Below, piece after piece: positions 1 through 6,935 of a DNA stretch of 64,000 nt. The notes under the pieces were generated by a model. That model did not search any database, was not told the origin of the DNA, and saw only the letters and a list, made by a program, of their open reading frames with translations. The stretch lies in assembly GCA_040081265.1 (NCBI GenBank), contig JBEBGV010000008.1, positions 33,244 to 97,243 of the forward strand, written 5' to 3'. The stretch is from JBEBGV01 sp040081265 (GTDB taxonomy: Bacteria > Acidobacteriota > Vicinamibacteria > Vicinamibacterales > UBA2999). Positions within the stretch are counted from its first letter, which is position 1; each line of letters begins with the position of its first letter. Both the position numbers and the translations under genes were made by a program.

Positions 1-330
1 GTCGTGCCGAGCATGATCCTGCAGCCGCTGGTTGAAAACGCCATCAAGCACGGCCTGTCGCGTAAGGTCGGCAACGGATCGATCACCATCCGCAGCTGGC
101 GCGACGCCGGACGGGTCATCCTCGAGGTCGAAGACGATGGGATGGGGTTTGTGCTGGATCGCCTGAACGAGCCGATGGCGAGCGGCATCGGCCTCTCCAA
201 CGTGCGCGAACGCCTGCGGGTGATCTACGGAGCGGCGTATCAACTGACCCTGAGAAGTGAACCGGGACAAGGCACGACGGCGCGCGTCGAGATTCCCGAG
301 ATGTCGGTGGCGGAACGGATCACCGCGTGA
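1..330 (+). CDS. LytS-type sensor histidine kinase, C-terminal part (5' truncated)
   Basis: Only the C-terminal ATP-binding domain is in the window; the frame is open from base 1, so the gene begins upstream. The N-box LVENAIKHG, the DDGMGF G1 box and the GIGLSNVRERL G2 box are typical of the HATPase domain of LytS/YehU kinases. Its stop overlaps the GTG start of the next gene (GTGA, 327-330), the usual arrangement for a kinase and its LytTR response regulator. It should phosphorylate that regulator; the input signal cannot be judged because the sensor half is missing. Confidence 0.9.
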   Translation, partial: VVPSMILQPLVENAIKHGLSRKVGNGSITIRSWRDAGRVILEVEDDGMGFVLDRLNEPMASGIGLSNVRERLRVIYGAAYQLTLRSEPGQGTTARVEIPEMSVAERITA

Positions 331-1136
331 CCCCAGAACCGGTTCGCCCCCTTCGCGTTCTCGTCGTCGACGACGAGCAGCTGGCGCGCGAGGAACTCTG
401 CTACCAGCTCGACCAGATTGGAGACGTCGAGATCGTCGGCCAGGCCGGCAACGGGATCGAGGCCCTCAGCGCCGCCGAGCGGCTCGTACCCGACGTCATG
501 TTCCTGGACATCCAGATGCCGGGGCTGACCGGCTTCGAGGTGGCGCGGCGACTGCTGGCCCTCGACGGCACCCCGCCAGCCCTGGTGTTTGTGACGGCCT
601 TCGACCAGTACGCCATCGAGGCGTTCGAAGTGAACGCCGTCGACTACCTGCTCAAGCCGGTCGAGGCGGGCCGCCTCGAGCAGGCGCTCAAGCGGGCTCG
701 CCAGCGTGCCCTTGCGGACCGGCCGGCGGCTGCCAGCCCGGTTGAGCTGACCGAGCAACTGGACCGGATCGTGCGGCTGATGGCCGATCGGACCGACCGT
801 CGGGACCAGATCGCCGTCAAGGTTGGGGAGCGGTTCATGCTTGTGCAGTCTGAGGAAATCATCTTTGCCTCCCTGGCCGACGAGTCGATTACCATAGTTA
901 CAGGCCAGGTTGCCGGTTCGTCGAACTACCGGACACTCGATGACCTTCAGGCGCGGCTCGATCCCGAGGTGTTCTGGCGTGTGCACCGCTCGCATCTGGT
1001 CAACATCAACAAAATCAAGGAGATAGTCCCTTGGTTCAGCAGGAATCTGATCCTCAGGATGAAGGACGCGAAGGCCACCGAGATACCGGTGAGCCGATCG
1101 CAGACCAAACGGCTTCGGGAGTACCTGAAGCTCTGA
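327..1136 (+). CDS. LytTR-family response regulator
   Basis: 269 aa. An N-terminal receiver (about residues 9-125) has the acidic pair D15/D16, phospho-acceptor D61 in FLDIQMPG, and the late lysine in LLKPVE. The C-terminal LytTR DNA-binding domain (about 157-267) includes FWRVHRSHLVN and the closing SRSQTKRLREYL. It starts at GTG 327, overlapping the kinase stop by four bases, so the pair is translationally coupled. LytTR regulators bind direct repeats and often control surface or cell-wall functions; the target here is unknown. The signal peptidase frame begins inside its 3' end. Confidence 0.93.
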   Translation: MTPEPVRPLRVLVVDDEQLAREELCYQLDQIGDVEIVGQAGNGIEALSAAERLVPDVMFLDIQMPGLTGFEVARRLLALDGTPPALVFVTAFDQYAIEAFEVNAVDYLLKPVEAGRLEQALKRARQRALADRPAAASPVELTEQLDRIVRLMADRTDRRDQIAVKVGERFMLVQSEEIIFASLADESITIVTGQVAGSSNYRTLDDLQARLDPEVFWRVHRSHLVNINKIKEIVPWFSRNLILRMKDAKATEIPVSRSQTKRLREYLKL

Positions 1137-1807
1137 ACCCGTCGGTTCACCTCGAAGCGGCACCGGAAGGACCAACGGAACCAGAAGAACTCCCGTCGCT
1201 CGAACCCGACCTGTCGGTGGTTGCGTACCCTGTCCCGGTCCCGCTTCCGGTTCCAGAACCGCCGCCCGGCGGAGTGGTGCTCCATCGGCTGGCCATCGTC
1301 CGAGACGAACTCGTCGCCTGGTTCAAGACGCTGGCGTCGGCGGCTGTCTACGCCACGCTGATCGTCACGTTCGGTTTCCAGGTGGCACGCGTCGAAGGCC
1401 TGAGCATGGCCCCCACGCTGGCCGACCAGGATCGCCTGATCGTCAACAAGTTCGCCTATCGCATGGGTTCGCCGCGACGCGGCGACATCGTGATGCTCTA
1501 CTACCCGCTCAACCCGGACAAGTCGTTCGTGAAGCGGGTCATCGCCGAAGAGAGCGACACCGTCCGCATCGTGGACGGCCGTGTCTTTGTCAACGACGTC
1601 CCCATGCAGGACGACTTCGTGCCGCCGGAATACCGGAGCCACGACGACTTCGGCCCGACAGTGGTCCCCGAAGGCTACTACTTCGTGATGGGTGACCACC
1701 GGAACAACAGCTCCGACAGCCGCCACTGGGGTTTCGTGCCCAAGAAATACATCATCGGGAAGGTCCAGTTGCGCTGGTGGCCGATTCCCACGGCGCATAT
1801 GTTCTGA
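1031..1807 (+). CDS. lepB: Signal peptidase I
   Basis: Membrane serine protease that removes Sec signal peptides. After a Pro/Glu-rich N-terminal stretch comes one membrane segment (about residues 98-115), then the catalytic Ser box GLSMAPTL (S125) and the Lys box FVKRVIA (K168), plus the late MGDHRNNSSDSR motif. The longest frame overlaps the upstream regulator by 106 bases, which is unusual. GTG codons at 1217, 1274 and 1277 are alternatives; starting at 1277 would put the Ser and Lys near residues 43 and 86, as in typical family members, so the true start may be there. Function is secure, start is not. Confidence 0.88.
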   Translation: MVQQESDPQDEGREGHRDTGEPIADQTASGVPEALNPSVHLEAAPEGPTEPEELPSLEPDLSVVAYPVPVPLPVPEPPPGGVVLHRLAIVRDELVAWFKTLASAAVYATLIVTFGFQVARVEGLSMAPTLADQDRLIVNKFAYRMGSPRRGDIVMLYYPLNPDKSFVKRVIAEESDTVRIVDGRVFVNDVPMQDDFVPPEYRSHDDFGPTVVPEGYYFVMGDHRNNSSDSRHWGFVPKKYIIGKVQLRWWPIPTAHMF

Positions 1808-1813
1808 CGAGTC

Positions 1814-1883
1814 AGTTCTCAGTTCTTAGTTGTTAGTTCCTGGAACCGGCAACCAGGAACCAGGAACTGACATCCAAGAACCG
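1814..1883. repeat. Degenerate heptad repeat element with orientation switch (AGTTNNT / AGGAACY)
   Basis: Ten consecutive 7-base units in register: AGTTCTC, AGTTCTT, AGTTGTT, AGTTCCT, then the complementary type GGAACCG, GCAACCA, GGAACCA, GGAACTG, ACATCCA, AGAACCG. The switch gives an inverted repeat (AGTTCCTGG 1835-1843 with CCAGGAACT 1860-1868) that can fold as a hairpin just after lepB. It lies between lepB and the CDF gene. Confidence 0.75.
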
Positions 1884-1904
1884 CAACCGTCATCCCTCCC
1901 AGTC

Positions 1905-2810
1905 GTGTCTGACCGCTACGGCTCCGTTCTCCGTGCCCTGAACGGGGTGCTCGTCCTGAACCTGCTGGTGGCGGGAGCGAAGATCTGGCTCGGTTTCGCA
2001 ACCGGCGCAGTCTCCATCCTCTCGGACGGCTTTCATTCACTCACTGATTCGGGCTCCAACATCGTGGCGCTGATTGGCGTGTCAGTGGCCCGGCGTCCCC
2101 CGGACGAGAATCATCCGTACGGCCATCGCAAGTACGAAACGATGGCCTCGCTCGGCATCCTGCTGTTTCTCCTGCTGGTCCTCGTACAGGTAGTCCGATC
2201 CGCGATGGAGCGTCTGCAGTTTGGAGGGAGCCCCGACGTCGACGCGACAGGCTTTGCCATCCTGATGGCCACGCTGGCGGTCAATGTGTTCGTGGTGTGG
2301 TACGAGGAGCGAGAGGGGCGGCGCCTGAAGAGCGAGGTGCTGCTGGCTGACGCGAAGCATACGCGGAGCGACGTCCTGACGTCGTGCTCAGTGCTGGCGG
2401 CGCTGGTCGGCGTGCGCCTCGGCTACCCGATTTTCGATCCGCTCGCGGCCCTCTTCGTCGCCGCGTTCATCCTGCACGCGTGCTGGAAGATCGCGCAGGA
2501 CGTCTCCCCCATCCTCTCGGACGAGACCGTCTTCGCCGAAGATGATGTCCGCGCGGTCGTCCAGTCGGTGCAGGGTGTGCTGGGCTGCGAAAAAATCAGA
2601 ACGCGCGGCGCGATGGACCACGTCTTCATGGACCTCCACGTGTGGTTCGACGGCGCACTGCCCTTGTCGAATGCTCACGACCTGTCACACGTGGTGAAGG
2701 ATCGGCTGATGGTGCGGTTCCCTGAACTCGCCGACGTGGTGATCCACATTGAGCCACCCCCAATTGTCGGCGGACGGCCAAGACGACGGCATTCGGAAGT
2801 GCGAAGTTAG
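1905..2810 (+). CDS. Cation diffusion facilitator (CDF) family transporter
   Basis: 301 aa from GTG 1905. Divalent metal/proton antiporter of the inner membrane. The metal site reads SDGFHSLTD in transmembrane segment 2, followed by HPYGHRKYE in the loop and a second site-bearing segment with DAKHTRSD; a C-terminal cytoplasmic dimerisation domain (VQSVQGVLG to VVIHIEP) completes the family plan. The frame is open upstream to 1830, but that stretch is the heptad repeat, so the later GTG was chosen. The last codons (after GRPRRRH) and the stop lie inside the next heptad element. Metal unknown; Zn, Fe or Mn are possible. Confidence 0.9.
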   Translation: MSDRYGSVLRALNGVLVLNLLVAGAKIWLGFATGAVSILSDGFHSLTDSGSNIVALIGVSVARRPPDENHPYGHRKYETMASLGILLFLLLVLVQVVRSAMERLQFGGSPDVDATGFAILMATLAVNVFVVWYEEREGRRLKSEVLLADAKHTRSDVLTSCSVLAALVGVRLGYPIFDPLAALFVAAFILHACWKIAQDVSPILSDETVFAEDDVRAVVQSVQGVLGCEKIRTRGAMDHVFMDLHVWFDGALPLSNAHDLSHVVKDRLMVRFPELADVVIHIEPPPIVGGRPRRRHSEVRS

Positions 2811-2941
2811 AAGTGCGAAGTGCGAAGTGCGAAGTGGAAGGGCGGAAGTTGGAAGTGAGAAGTAGGTTCGAGGTTCGACTTACTTTCGACTTCGGACCTT
2901 CTTACTTCGACTTCGTACTTCGACCTTCGCACTTCGAACTT
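2796..2941. repeat. Degenerate heptad repeat element with orientation switch (GAAGTNN / NNACTTC)
   Basis: About 21 units of 7 bases in uninterrupted register: GAAGTGC, GAAGTTA, GAAGTGC (x3), GAAGTGG and relatives to 2865, two GTTCGAR units (2866-2879), then complementary units such as CGACTTC, GTACTTC, GACCTTC, GCACTTC to 2941. The two halves can pair into a long hairpin. The stop codons of the convergent CDF gene (2808-2810) and moaC (2880-2882) both lie inside it. Confidence 0.9.
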
Positions 2942-3449
2942 GTCTGCGCCGATAAGTCCCCGACTTGCCACCGGTCTTTTCCTGCAGGCACACGTCGCCG
3001 ATGACAATGCCCTTGTCGACGGCTTTCAGCATGTCGTACAGCGTGAGCGCCGCGACGGCGACCGCGGTCAGTGCCTCCATCTCCACACCCGTCTGTCCCG
3101 AGGTGCGCACGCGAGACTCGATGCGATAGCCGCGACGCACCGGAACGAGCTCGACGGCGACATGCGACAAGGGGATCTGATGGCAGAGAGGGATGAGTGA
3201 CGAGGTCCGCTTGGCGCCGAGGATGCCGGCCAGCCGCGCCACCTGCAGCGGGTCACCCTTGGCCACCTGACCGTCGCGGATCAGCCGCAAGGCTCGTGCG
3301 CTCATCGTGACTGTGCCACTGGCGAGGGCTTCGCGAGCGGTCACTGCCTTCTCCCCCACGTCGACCATTTTCACGCGACCCTTCTCGTCCACATGGGAGA
3401 GCCGCGGCGGGCTCAGCGACAAGCGACCAACTGACTTAGGGGTTGCCAT
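2880..3449 (-). CDS. moaC: Cyclic pyranopterin monophosphate synthase MoaC
   Basis: 189 aa. Second step of molybdenum cofactor synthesis, with MoaA. The family core runs from SHVDEKGRVKMVDV to GDVCLQEKTGGKSG and includes the active-site CHQIPLSHV stretch. After that the protein has about 20 extra Arg/Lys/Ser/Val-rich residues that are encoded by the heptad repeat, with a 7-residue periodicity (VRSAKVE, VRSRSKK, VRSRK), and its TAA lies in the repeat. ATG 3449 overlaps the end of rex by 14 bases, so the two are likely co-transcribed. The window also has a molybdopterin oxidoreductase that needs this cofactor. Confidence 0.95.
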   Translation of the reverse strand: MATPKSVGRLSLSPPRLSHVDEKGRVKMVDVGEKAVTAREALASGTVTMSARALRLIRDGQVAKGDPLQVARLAGILGAKRTSSLIPLCHQIPLSHVAVELVPVRRGYRIESRVRTSGQTGVEMEALTAVAVAALTLYDMLKAVDKGIVIGDVCLQEKTGGKSGTYRRRQVRSAKVEVRSRSKKVRSRK

Positions 3450-4107
3450 CGAGTTCCCCTTGCGCGAGATAGAAGGACAGACTTTCGAGCGAAACGGTCA
3501 GGTCGACGCTCTTGAGCTTCACATCGTCGGGCACCTTGAGAGCGCCAGGCGAGAAGTTGAGCACGGCTTTGATTCCGGCCGACACGGCCTGGTCGACCAC
3601 CGGCTGCGCGTACTGCGCTGGAACGGCGATGACGGCGATGTCGAGCCGCTCGCGTTTGAAAATGCGTCGCAGGTCCTTGATGTCGTAGATCGGCACACCG
3701 CCCCGTGACTCCTGACCGATCTTCTCGTTATTGGCGTCGAACATCGCGGCGATCTCGAACCCTTCCTGCCGGAAGCCGGGATAATCGGCGAGGGCCAGGC
3801 CGAGGTTGCCGGCGCCGATGATCGCGACCCGAAGGTGGCGGTCCAGACCGAGAATCTGGCGCAGGTGCCGGCGCAGTTCCTTGATGTAGTAGCCGACGCC
3901 ACGAACGCCGAACTCACCGAAGTAGGCCAGGTCCTTGCGGATCTGGGCAGCGTTCAAGTGGAACTGTTCGGCGAGCGCCTGTGATGAGATGGTCTGCACC
4001 CCGGCGGCGTCGAGCTCATTCAAGCACCTGAGGTAGACCGACAAGCGGTTTGTGGTGAGCTCCGACACCTGGTCGGGGCTGTTCCGGCGCTTGTTCGTCG
4101 AGTTCAC
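3436..4107 (-). CDS. rex: Redox-sensing transcriptional repressor Rex
   Basis: 223 aa from GTG 4107 (GTG 4125 is in frame but lies on the presumed promoter). Senses the NADH/NAD+ ratio and releases DNA when NADH rises. An N-terminal winged helix (LSVYLRCLNELDAAG to LNAAQIRKDLAYFGEFG) is followed by a Rossmann domain with GAGNLG and the VPAQYAQPV region. TAGCAT lies 8 bases before GTG 4107, which fits a leaderless start. It overlaps moaC, and sits 128 bases from the divergent secreted protein gene at 4236. Confidence 0.94.
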   Translation of the reverse strand: MNSTNKRRNSPDQVSELTTNRLSVYLRCLNELDAAGVQTISSQALAEQFHLNAAQIRKDLAYFGEFGVRGVGYYIKELRRHLRQILGLDRHLRVAIIGAGNLGLALADYPGFRQEGFEIAAMFDANNEKIGQESRGGVPIYDIKDLRRIFKRERLDIAVIAVPAQYAQPVVDQAVSAGIKAVLNFSPGALKVPDDVKLKSVDLTVSLESLSFYLAQGELDGNP

Positions 4108-4115
4108 AAGGTTTA

Positions 4116-4121
4116 ATGCTA
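4116..4121 (-). promoter_or_regulatory. Probable -10 box of a leaderless rex transcript
   Basis: TAGCAT on the minus strand, 8 bases before GTG 4107. One of several TANNNT boxes placed 6-8 bases before a start codon in this window. No clear -35 box was seen. Confidence 0.4.
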
Positions 4122-4223
4122 CCACCCCCCGCCATCGGCGCCAGCCCCGTCCCCCTGGGGTCGGCCACGGGCTGCGACCCCACTTCCTGGCGGCTTTACT
4201 CGCCGGGGCCAGCGGACGAACGA

Positions 4224-4229
4224 TAGAAT
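4224..4229 (+). promoter_or_regulatory. Probable -10 box, leaderless start of the gene at 4236
   Basis: TAGAAT followed by exactly 6 bases and the GTG start; there is no Shine-Dalgarno sequence, so transcription would begin at or beside the start codon. Confidence 0.45.
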
Positions 4230-4235
4230 GCCCAT

Positions 4236-5330
4236 GTGAGGTCCGGGCTCGCGCTTGTCCTGATGCTGGCGACGCTGCTGATTGCGGCTCCCTTCACGCA
4301 TGCCCAGACCGCGAACCGCAAACTCACCACCGTCGACGCACTGCGCCGGTTCCCGGGCTACTACCACCTTCAGATCGTCCTCGTTCGAGGCGAGTTCGTC
4401 GAGGGCGCACGCCCGCAACTGCGCGCCGACGAGCGCACCATCGACGTGATGCTCGCCGATGGTGTTCGCACAACCGGCGGCCCTGTTGAAGTGCGTGCGC
4501 AGTTGATCGACATCGGCCGGCTGGAGCCGGGCGATCCGCGGCTCACCGGGTATTCGGGAGGGCGCGACACCGAACGATGGCCGCGTCCGGGCGAGGAACT
4601 GCTCCTCAGCGTAACCGGGGTCGTGTCAGCCGACCCGATTCCCGTTGTCTCGACGCGGGCGCTCGCGCTCGAGCCCTGGCGGTACGAGGGCCAGACGGTG
4701 ACACTGGTTGGGCAATTCCGGGGGCGCAACCTCTTCGGCGACCTGCCGGGTGCACCGGCGAAGAGCAAGTTCGACTTCGTTCTGCGCAGCGGCGACGGCG
4801 CCGTCTGGATCACAGGACTGAGGCCCAAAGGGCGCGGATTTGACCTGAACGTCGATGCGCGAGTGGATACAGGCCGCTGGCTCGAAGTGACCGGGGTGGT
4901 GAAGCGGGAGCGCTCGCTCGTCACCCTTGAAGCCGCGAAGCTCGCCACGGCGACAGCACGGACCGAAGTCGTCTCTGAGGAACCTGCTGTTCCACCCCCA
5001 CCACCATCGCCAATTGAAGTCGTCTTCAGCTCGCCGACTCAGGACGAAACCGACGTGTCGACCGGTGCTGTCGTGCGCATCCAGTTCTCACGAGGTCTCA
5101 ACCCGGCGTCGGTGGCGGGCGGTTTCTCGGTCAGCTACGTTGGCGGACAGCCAACACCGCCGATCGAATTCCGAACCAGTTATGATTTCGCAACACGCGC
5201 GGTGGAGATGCGGTTCACGCAAGCACTGAGCCCGTTCCGCATGGTCAGGATTGAAACGCGAACCGACCTGAAGGGCTTCGACGGTGCGTCAGTGACGCCC
5301 TGGACCCTGACCTTCGGCGCTGGCAGCTAG
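4236..5330 (+). CDS. Secreted protein with C-terminal SbsA-type Ig-like domain
   Basis: 364 aa, function unknown. A signal peptide (about 1-24, cleavage near THAQT) is followed by two repeated beta-rich segments that read like OB-fold units (GYYHLQIVLVRGEFVEG and WRYEGQTVTLVGQFRG), a Pro-rich hinge (VPPPPPSPIE, about 249-258), then a bacterial Ig-like domain of the Big_5/SbsA kind (FSSPTQDETDVSTGAVVRIQ to WTLTFGAGS). Likely periplasmic or exported, binding rather than catalytic. It starts leaderlessly after TAGAAT and its 3' end overlaps the convergent plsC by 42 bases. Confidence 0.75.
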   Translation: MRSGLALVLMLATLLIAAPFTHAQTANRKLTTVDALRRFPGYYHLQIVLVRGEFVEGARPQLRADERTIDVMLADGVRTTGGPVEVRAQLIDIGRLEPGDPRLTGYSGGRDTERWPRPGEELLLSVTGVVSADPIPVVSTRALALEPWRYEGQTVTLVGQFRGRNLFGDLPGAPAKSKFDFVLRSGDGAVWITGLRPKGRGFDLNVDARVDTGRWLEVTGVVKRERSLVTLEAAKLATATARTEVVSEEPAVPPPPPSPIEVVFSSPTQDETDVSTGAVVRIQFSRGLNPASVAGGFSVSYVGGQPTPPIEFRTSYDFATRAVEMRFTQALSPFRMVRIETRTDLKGFDGASVTPWTLTFGAGS

Positions 5331-6026
5331 CAGGCCCGCCACCGCAGTCCGCACCCGCTCGATCAGGTCATCCCTGTCATCCAGCGTCAGCCCCGCAGTG
5401 GGAATCGGTTGCCCGACGGTCACGTCCACGAGCACGGGCCGGACCCACGGACTGCCCTTCCGCATCGCCGCCCGGCCGCCGCGCACCGCCACGGGGACTA
5501 CCGGCACCTGTGCCTTGATGGCCATGATGAAGCCGCCCTTCTTGAAAGGCAGAAGCTGGCCCGTCCGGCTGCGGGTACCCTCGGGAAAGATCAGGAATGG
5601 ATTCCCACTCCGCAGGGACTGCGCCCCTCGGTCGAGTGACGCCATCGAACGCTGGAGATTGCTGCGATCGACCGGCACGAACCCGCCGACGTCGAAGACG
5701 GCACCCATGATGGGGAACTTGTGGAGTTCGGCCTTATAGAGAATGTGCAGACGCCGATGCAGGGCCCTGAACAGCACTGGCGGGTCGACGTTGCTCTCGT
5801 GGTTCGAGCAGAAGACGGCTGGCTCAGAGGGGATGTGTTCCCTCCCTCTCACGCGGTATCGGATGCCCGCCAGCCCGAGAGCGAGAGCCACGCCAGTGTG
5901 CCCGAGGGCCCAGAGTCCGTCCTTCCAGCGCAGCACCAGGGCGAAGAACAACCCGAGCGGACCTGCTATCGCGATATAGACGAGGACGAGCAGGTAGGTG
6001 ACGATGGAACGGGCCGCGATCAGCAT
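5289..6026 (-). CDS. plsC: 1-acyl-sn-glycerol-3-phosphate acyltransferase
   Basis: 245 aa. Adds the second acyl chain to lysophosphatidic acid at the inner membrane. An N-terminal hydrophobic stretch (about 5-30) is followed by the catalytic HX4D box NHESNVD (H76, D81), the substrate-binding FPEGTRS box (147-153) and a later VPVVPVAV segment. It lies 45 bases downstream of carD in the same direction, probably in one transcript, and overlaps the convergent secreted protein gene at its 3' end. Exact acceptor lipid not deducible. Confidence 0.92.
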   Translation of the reverse strand: MLIAARSIVTYLLVLVYIAIAGPLGLFFALVLRWKDGLWALGHTGVALALGLAGIRYRVRGREHIPSEPAVFCSNHESNVDPPVLFRALHRRLHILYKAELHKFPIMGAVFDVGGFVPVDRSNLQRSMASLDRGAQSLRSGNPFLIFPEGTRSRTGQLLPFKKGGFIMAIKAQVPVVPVAVRGGRAAMRKGSPWVRPVLVDVTVGQPIPTAGLTLDDRDDLIERVRTAVAGLLAASAEGQGPGRH

Positions 6027-6071
6027 GTGGGCTGATCGTGTGCGGGGCGACCGGTCACCAGTCCGGGGTGC

Positions 6072-6695
6072 TTAGGACGCCCGCGCGGCGCGGCGCGGCA
6101 TCGCGGCCACCCGCGTGGTTACCTTGGCGGCAGCTGCGGGGGCCGTCTTGGCGGGCTTGGCCACTTTGGCGCGCGCCGTTGACCGGGCCACGTTTCTCGC
6201 CTTGACCAGGAAGCATTTCTCGAGCGACTGGTCCACGCGGACCTCAATGTCGAGGGCCTTCAGGCGCATGACCTCGGACACTTCCGAGATGATCAGTGCC
6301 TTGGCGCGGTCAAGCATGCGCTTCTCGCGAAATGACAGGCTCTTGGACTTGCTCAGGAAGGTGAGGCTCTTGAGCACGTCAGCCATGTCGTAGATGGAGC
6401 CGGTGCGCATCTTGTCGGAGTTATCTTTGAAGCGGCCCTTCCAGTTCTGGTGGTTGTCGATCTTGCCGTCACTGAGGAGGGAGAACAGGTGCTCGACCTC
6501 TTCGTCGGTGATAGCCTTGCGCAACCCGACGCCGTCAACATTGGCGACCGGCACCAGGACCGTCGTGTCGTTAGACACGATGCGCAGGTGAAAGAACCCG
6601 CAGGTTGTTCCGAGGATCGTCTTCTCTTCGACGCGTTCTACGATACCAAGCCCATGGTTCGGGTAGATGACCTTGTCGCCGACCTTAAATGTCAC
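6072..6695 (-). CDS. CarD/CdnL-type RNA polymerase-binding regulator
   Basis: 207 aa from GTG 6695. Binds RNA polymerase beta and stabilises open complexes, often at rRNA and stress promoters. The N-terminal Tudor-like module begins FKVGDKVIYPNHGLGIVE and is followed by a helical DNA-binding domain (KMRTGSIYDMADVLKSL to AKALIISEVSEV). An Ala/Lys/Arg-rich tail of about 35 residues (AKVAKPAKTAPAAAAK and onward) is added, which could bind DNA or RNA nonspecifically. The start follows a GGGGGA ribosome site and a good promoter; an upstream in-frame extension was dropped. Confidence 0.92.
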   Translation of the reverse strand: MTFKVGDKVIYPNHGLGIVERVEEKTILGTTCGFFHLRIVSNDTTVLVPVANVDGVGLRKAITDEEVEHLFSLLSDGKIDNHQNWKGRFKDNSDKMRTGSIYDMADVLKSLTFLSKSKSLSFREKRMLDRAKALIISEVSEVMRLKALDIEVRVDQSLEKCFLVKARNVARSTARAKVAKPAKTAPAAAAKVTTRVAAMPRRAARAS

Positions 6696-6756
6696 GTGTC
6701 CCCCGTTGCAGGATGGTGGGTCTAGGTGTAGCTTCGCGCCGGGAACGGCACTAAGC

Positions 6757-6785
6757 AGTATAGCGCACCTATGGCCCTTCAGCAA
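6757..6785 (-). promoter_or_regulatory. Sigma70-type promoter of carD
   Basis: On the minus strand TTGCTG (6780-6785), a 17-base spacer and TATACT (6757-6762). Transcription would start near 6750, leaving a 5' leader of about 55 bases before GTG 6695. The match and spacing are the best of any promoter read in the window. Confidence 0.7.
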
Positions 6786-6788
6786 CGG

Positions 6789-6822
6789 GAAATGCCCGAA
6801 AATACGGGGTTTTGGGCATTTC
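6789..6822. other. Long inverted repeat upstream of carD
   Basis: GAAATGCCCGAAAA (6789-6802) faces TTTTGGGCATTTC (6810-6822), a 13-bp stem with one bulged base and a 7-base loop. It ends 4 bases upstream of the carD -35 box and lies 114 bases downstream of the ddl-like gene. It may be that gene's terminator or an operator for carD. Confidence 0.6.
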
Positions 6823-6935
6823 AACCCGCCGCACGTCCCGTTTGCTGCCGCGCCGTCGCCGCCAGTTGCCATACCAGGCAACATTTGGCGTTAACCTGTT
6901 GATCAAACAGGGACTTAGACGCTAAGACCGAGGGA

